From assembly GCA_026125835.1 (NCBI GenBank), contig JAHCKJ010000075.1, forward strand, positions 1 through 8,873: a DNA stretch of 8,873 nucleotides, in the 5' to 3' direction. Positions 6,105-8,873 of the stretch are shown here, in pieces. A program made the position numbers and the translations under genes. The notes under the pieces were generated by a model. That model ran no database searches. It was not told the DNA's origin and saw only the letters and a list, made by a program, of their open reading frames with translations. The stretch is from Sphingopyxis sp. GTDB taxonomy: Bacteria > Pseudomonadota > Alphaproteobacteria > Sphingomonadales > Sphingomonadaceae. The stretch's first letter is position 1. Each line of letters opens with the position of its first letter.

Positions 6105-8403
6105 GATAGGCACCCCGGATGCGCATCGTGCGCGCCGCCGCGACCATTGCCTCGAGCGCCGGACGCACCTCGTCCCATTTGCGGGTCTTGAGCCCGCAGT
6201 CGGGGTTTACCCAGATTTGCGGCGCCGGAAGATGCTTGCCCGCCAGCGCAAGCAAATCGGTCATTTCGCGTTCGGCGGGGATTCGCGGCGAGTGGATGTC
6301 ATAGACCCCGGGACCGACGTCGTTCGGATAGGCGTAGGAAGCAAACGCATCGAGCAGCTCCATCTGCGAGCGCGCGGTCTCGATCGAGATCACGTCGGCG
6401 TCCATGGCGCCGATCGCACGAATGATGTCGTTGAATTCCGAATAGCACATATGCGTGTGGATCTGGGTGTCGTCGCGGACTCCCGACGCGGTGATGCGGA
6501 AACATTCGACCGCCCAGTCCAGATAATGTTGCCACTCGCCGCGGCGCAGCGGCAGACCCTCGCGGAGCGCCGCCTCGTCGATCTGGATGATCGCGGCGCC
6601 CGCCGCCTCCAGCTCCTGCACCTCGTCGCGGATCGCCAGCGCGATCTGGCGGCAGCTCGACTCGCGCGGCTGGTCGTCGCGCACGAACGACCAGTTGAGG
6701 ATCGTCACCGGACCCGTGAGCATGCCCTTCACCGGCAAATCGGTCTGGTCCTGCGCAAAGCGCCACCAGTCGACCGTCATCGCCTTCGGGCGCGACACGT
6801 CGCCGTAGAGGATCGGCGGACGAACGCAGCGCGAGCCATAGCTTTGCACCCATCCGGCACGGGTGAAGGCAAAGCCCGACAATTGCTCGCCGAAATATTG
6901 CACCATGTCGTTGCGCTCGAACTCGCCATGAACCAGCACGTCGAGCCCGATCTCTTCCTGCCATTTGACCGCAGCGCGCGTTTCGACGCGCAGAAACCGG
7001 TCATAGGCGGCCGCGTCGATCTCGCCCTTGATATAGGCGGCGCGCGCCTTGCGCACCTCGGGGGTCTGCGGGAACGAGCCGATCGTGGTCGTCGGATAGG
7101 CCGGAAGGGCAAGCCGCCGCTGCTGCGCCTCGCGGCGCGCGGCAAATGGGGCGCTGCGGCGGATCGCGCTGTCGTCGAGCGCGGCCAGACGTTCAGCGAC
7201 CGCGGGATCGTGGATCATCGGCGACGTCTGCCGCGCAACCGCCGCGATGCGCGAGGCGGAAAAGGCGGCAAAGCTGGCGTCCTCGCCTTCGTTGAGCGCC
7301 CTGGCAAGCGCAGCCAGTTCCTCGATCTTTTGCACCGCAAAGCTCAACCATTGCGCGATTTCGGGATCGAGCGACGTTTCGAGCGCCAGGTCGACAGGAA
7401 CATGAAGCAGCGAACAGCTGGGCGCGAGGACGAGATCGCGTTTTGCGGCAATTGCCTTGAGCCGCCAGTACAGATCGGGAAGATTGGCGCGCCAGATGTT
7501 GCGCCCGTCGATGACACCCAGCGAAAGCAGCACGTGCGGCTGAAGCTTTTCCAGCGCCAGGTCGAGCTGATCGGGCGCGCGGACAAGGTCGAGGTGGAGG
7601 CCATGAACCGGCAGGTCGGCGATCAGGTCGAGATTGTCGCCGAGACCGCCAAAATAGGTGGTGAGCATCAGTTTTGGCCCGCGCGTCGCGAGACGGGCAT
7701 ATGCGCGTTCGAAGGCGGTGCGCTGGTCAGCCGCGAGGTCGAGCACGAGGCACGGTTCGTCGATCTGGACCCACTCGGCGCCCAGTTTGGCGAGACGCGA
7801 CAGGATTTCGGCATAGATATCGAGCAGCTGCGGCAGCAGCGCGAGCGGCTCGACCGCCTTGCCCTTGGCAAGCATCAGATAGCTGACCGGGCCGAGCAGC
7901 ACCGGACGCGTTGCATAGCCGAGCGCCTTCGCTTCCGCATATTCGTCGAAGATTTTGGTCGAGGCGACACGAAACGTCTGTCCGGCGGTGAGTTCGGGGA
8001 CGAGGAAATGATAATTGGTGTCGAACCATTTGGTCATTTCCATCGCGGTCGTGTCATGCGCGTGCGCACAGCCGGTCGACGACAACGCCCCCTGCGTTCC
8101 GCGCGCCATCGCGAAATAGGTGTCGGGATCGACCATTTCGCCGGACCAGTCGTAGCGCGTCGGCACCGCGCCGATCAGCGCGCTGGTATCGAGCACATGG
8201 TCATAGAGCGAAAAATCGTTCGACGGCAGGATGTCGGCGCCCAGCGCCTTCTGGCGGCTCCAGTTCAGCGCGCGGAGACCCGCGGCGGCGGTCTGGAGCG
8301 CGGCAAGCGACGATTTTCCCGACCAATAGCTTTCGAGCGCAAATTTGAGCTCGCGGCGCAGGCCGATGCGGGGAAACCCAAGGGTGGCGACGCTGACAGT
8401 CAT
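6094..8403 (-). CDS. metE: Cobalamin-independent methionine synthase (5-methyltetrahydropteroyltriglutamate-homocysteine methyltransferase)
   Basis: Transfers the methyl group of 5-methyltetrahydrofolate polyglutamate to homocysteine, the last step of methionine synthesis, without B12. The 769-aa protein has both MetE halves: an N-terminal domain starting TVSVATLGFPRIGLRRELK and a C-terminal catalytic domain from about 455 (TTTIGSFPQTPEVRKAR). The zinc ligands are all present: H651 and C653 in THMCYS, E675 in SIETAR, and C736 in NPDCGLKTR; H704 in DIHSPR matches the catalytic histidine. Their spacing (24 and 61 residues from H to E and E to C) equals that of E. coli MetE. ATG at 8403 is chosen because the conserved N-terminus begins there and AAGG lies 8 nt upstream; an in-frame TTG at 8472 would only translate leader RNA. 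A cobalamin riboswitch lies upstream, so expression should fall when B12 is available and the B12-dependent enzyme MetH can serve. Downstream it overlaps the thioesterase gene. Confidence 0.98.
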   Translation of the reverse strand: MTVSVATLGFPRIGLRRELKFALESYWSGKSSLAALQTAAAGLRALNWSRQKALGADILPSNDFSLYDHVLDTSALIGAVPTRYDWSGEMVDPDTYFAMARGTQGALSSTGCAHAHDTTAMEMTKWFDTNYHFLVPELTAGQTFRVASTKIFDEYAEAKALGYATRPVLLGPVSYLMLAKGKAVEPLALLPQLLDIYAEILSRLAKLGAEWVQIDEPCLVLDLAADQRTAFERAYARLATRGPKLMLTTYFGGLGDNLDLIADLPVHGLHLDLVRAPDQLDLALEKLQPHVLLSLGVIDGRNIWRANLPDLYWRLKAIAAKRDLVLAPSCSLLHVPVDLALETSLDPEIAQWLSFAVQKIEELAALARALNEGEDASFAAFSASRIAAVARQTSPMIHDPAVAERLAALDDSAIRRSAPFAARREAQQRRLALPAYPTTTIGSFPQTPEVRKARAAYIKGEIDAAAYDRFLRVETRAAVKWQEEIGLDVLVHGEFERNDMVQYFGEQLSGFAFTRAGWVQSYGSRCVRPPILYGDVSRPKAMTVDWWRFAQDQTDLPVKGMLTGPVTILNWSFVRDDQPRESSCRQIALAIRDEVQELEAAGAAIIQIDEAALREGLPLRRGEWQHYLDWAVECFRITASGVRDDTQIHTHMCYSEFNDIIRAIGAMDADVISIETARSQMELLDAFASYAYPNDVGPGVYDIHSPRIPAEREMTDLLALAGKHLPAPQIWVNPDCGLKTRKWDEVRPALEAMVAAARTMRIRGAYHGR

Positions 8404-8411
8404 GTTTGGCA

Positions 8412-8431
8412 CCTTGCAAAAAAGGGCAAGG
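8412..8431 (-). promoter_or_regulatory. Shine-Dalgarno-sequestering hairpin before metE
   Basis: In the metE leader RNA, CCUUGC (8431-8426), loop CCUUUUUU, and GCAAGG (8417-8412) form a perfect 6-bp hairpin. The 3' arm contains the AAGG ribosome site, 8 nt before the ATG. Folding would hide the ribosome site, a common way for cobalamin riboswitches in Gram-negative bacteria to block translation. The six U residues are in the loop and I see no good GC stem just before them, so a transcription terminator is less likely. Confidence 0.6.
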
Positions 8432-8534
8432 GCGACAGGCAGACGCACGAACACGGGGCTCCACGCCCGCAAAGCAAGGGTCGGGCACAGCCATGCATGC
8501 GACCTGACCGGACACCCCGCCGGAGGACGTATCT

Positions 8535-8712
8535 GACGAGGCAGGTCTCCTGGCTCGCGGATCGACGCGGCGGTCTGGCCTTCCCGGCTCCTTGCGAACC
8601 AGTGACACGTATCGACCGCCGCTCACCGCTTACAGTTGCGGGGGCAGCGCCGGTTTTTCACCGGCTTCCCGTCTTAGCTTTACGCCGCGCCTGCGACGCA
8701 AAGAACCTCGAC
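8535..8712 (-). promoter_or_regulatory. Cobalamin (B12) riboswitch aptamer
   Basis: Read on the - strand, this stretch carries the conserved cobalamin aptamer core. P1 is CGAGG (8710-8706) pairing with CCUCG (8541-8537). GGGAAGCCGGUG opens a P3-type hairpin, GCCGGU-GAAAA-ACCGGC (8665-8649), followed by GCUGCCCCCGCAACUGUAAGCGG and closing with the B12 box AGCCAGGAGACCUGC (8555-8541). A perfect 9-bp peripheral stem pairs GCGGCGGUC (8622-8614) with GACCGCCGC (8575-8567). It lies 131 nt upstream of metE, the classic target, and is expected to repress metE and the overlapping thioesterase gene when adenosyl- or methylcobalamin binds. The identification is very secure; which cobalamin form it prefers cannot be read here. 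Confidence 0.96.
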
Positions 8713-8719
8713 GATCGGC

Positions 8720-8747
8720 AACCTAGCGCTGTCGCGCGGCGAGTCAA
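8720..8747 (-). promoter_or_regulatory. Candidate promoter of the metE transcript
   Basis: On the - strand, TTGACT (8747-8742) resembles a -35 box and TAGGTT (8725-8720) a -10 box that keeps the key T, A and final T, with a 16-bp spacer. Transcription would begin around 8712-8715, immediately before the P1 stem of the riboswitch, which is where a riboswitch leader should start. This positional agreement is the main support. Confidence 0.55.
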
Positions 8748-8754
8748 CAATGAT

Positions 8755-8770
8755 ATAAAGATTTCTTTAT
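8755..8770. promoter_or_regulatory. AT-rich palindrome, candidate operator upstream of metE
   Basis: ATAAAGA-TT-TCTTTAT is a perfect 7+7 bp inverted repeat with a 2-bp centre. The symmetry continues as GAT/GTC at 8752-8754 and 8771-8773 with one mismatch. It is strikingly AT-rich in GC-rich DNA and sits just upstream of the candidate -35 box. The size and symmetry fit a dimeric winged-helix regulator. ArsR-family regulators of the methionine/S-adenosylhomocysteine cycle (SahR-type) are candidates from general knowledge, but the regulator is not in the window. Confidence 0.5.
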
Positions 8771-8873
8771 GTCACTGTTCGAATCAGGTGGCGCCGGGCA
8801 ATATCGCCGTATCGCGGCCGCCCTGCTCGGCGTCGGGCGCTGCCCCCGGCGGACCGCGCGCGCTGTTGCCCTC
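8769..8873 (+). other. Unassigned right edge with a possible gene start
   Basis: From ATG at 8769 the + strand stays open for 35 codons to the window edge (begins MSLFESGGAGQYRR), but there is no good ribosome site and the ATG overlaps the palindrome. On the - strand a frame entering from the edge also stays open and stops at 8784, and could be the tail of another gene. Codon choice does not decide between them and I recognise neither product. Confidence 0.2.

Noticed and set aside
8418..8431. Rho-independent terminator ending in the six-U run of the metE leader
   Set aside because: I find no strong GC hairpin immediately 5' of the U run; the U residues fit better as the loop of the hairpin that covers the ribosome site.
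8404..8472. N-terminal extension of metE to a TTG codon at 8472
   Set aside because: The conserved MetE N-terminus begins at the ATG at 8403, which has its own ribosome site; the extension would translate the riboswitch expression platform.

Overview
The window is GC-rich, tightly packed DNA with strong G/C preference at third codon positions. Gene content (a CYP153-like P450, a UGM-like FAD oxidoreductase, a GtrA protein, a B12-riboswitch-controlled metE) suggests an alphaproteobacterium, most likely a sphingomonad such as Sphingopyxis or Sphingomonas. That assignment is inferred from protein character and was not tested by a search. I see no mobile elements, CRISPR arrays, tRNA or rRNA.

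Left part, + strand (1-1719): the 3' part of a CYP153-like cytochrome P450, cut by the window edge, then a methionine-R-sulfoxide reductase (MsrB) with an N-terminal export signal that looks Tat-like. MsrB converges on the next gene. The two stop codons lie in opposite arms of one GC-rich hairpin.

Middle part, - strand (1730-5588): a compact three-gene operon, read right to left. It encodes a flavin-dependent, UDP-galactopyranose-mutase-like oxidoreductase, a four-helix GtrA-family protein, and a large multi-pass membrane protein with GT-C/STT3-like features. Spacing is very tight, and the last junction is a TGATG overlap. The likely theme is making or flipping a lipid-linked sugar and transferring it to a cell-surface acceptor. 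No cytoplasmic GtrB-type glycosyltransferase is present in the window. This operon is the best candidate for an undescribed system here.

Right part, - strand (5697-8773): metE (cobalamin-independent methionine synthase), with a YciA-like acyl-CoA thioesterase overlapping its 3' end. Upstream of metE is a textbook cobalamin riboswitch. A candidate promoter would start the transcript just before the P1 stem. A small hairpin at the metE start pairs with the Shine-Dalgarno sequence and is a plausible expression platform. A 16-bp AT-rich palindrome just upstream of the promoter is a candidate operator and suggests a second layer of control. The last ~100 bp are open in more than one frame and cannot be assigned.
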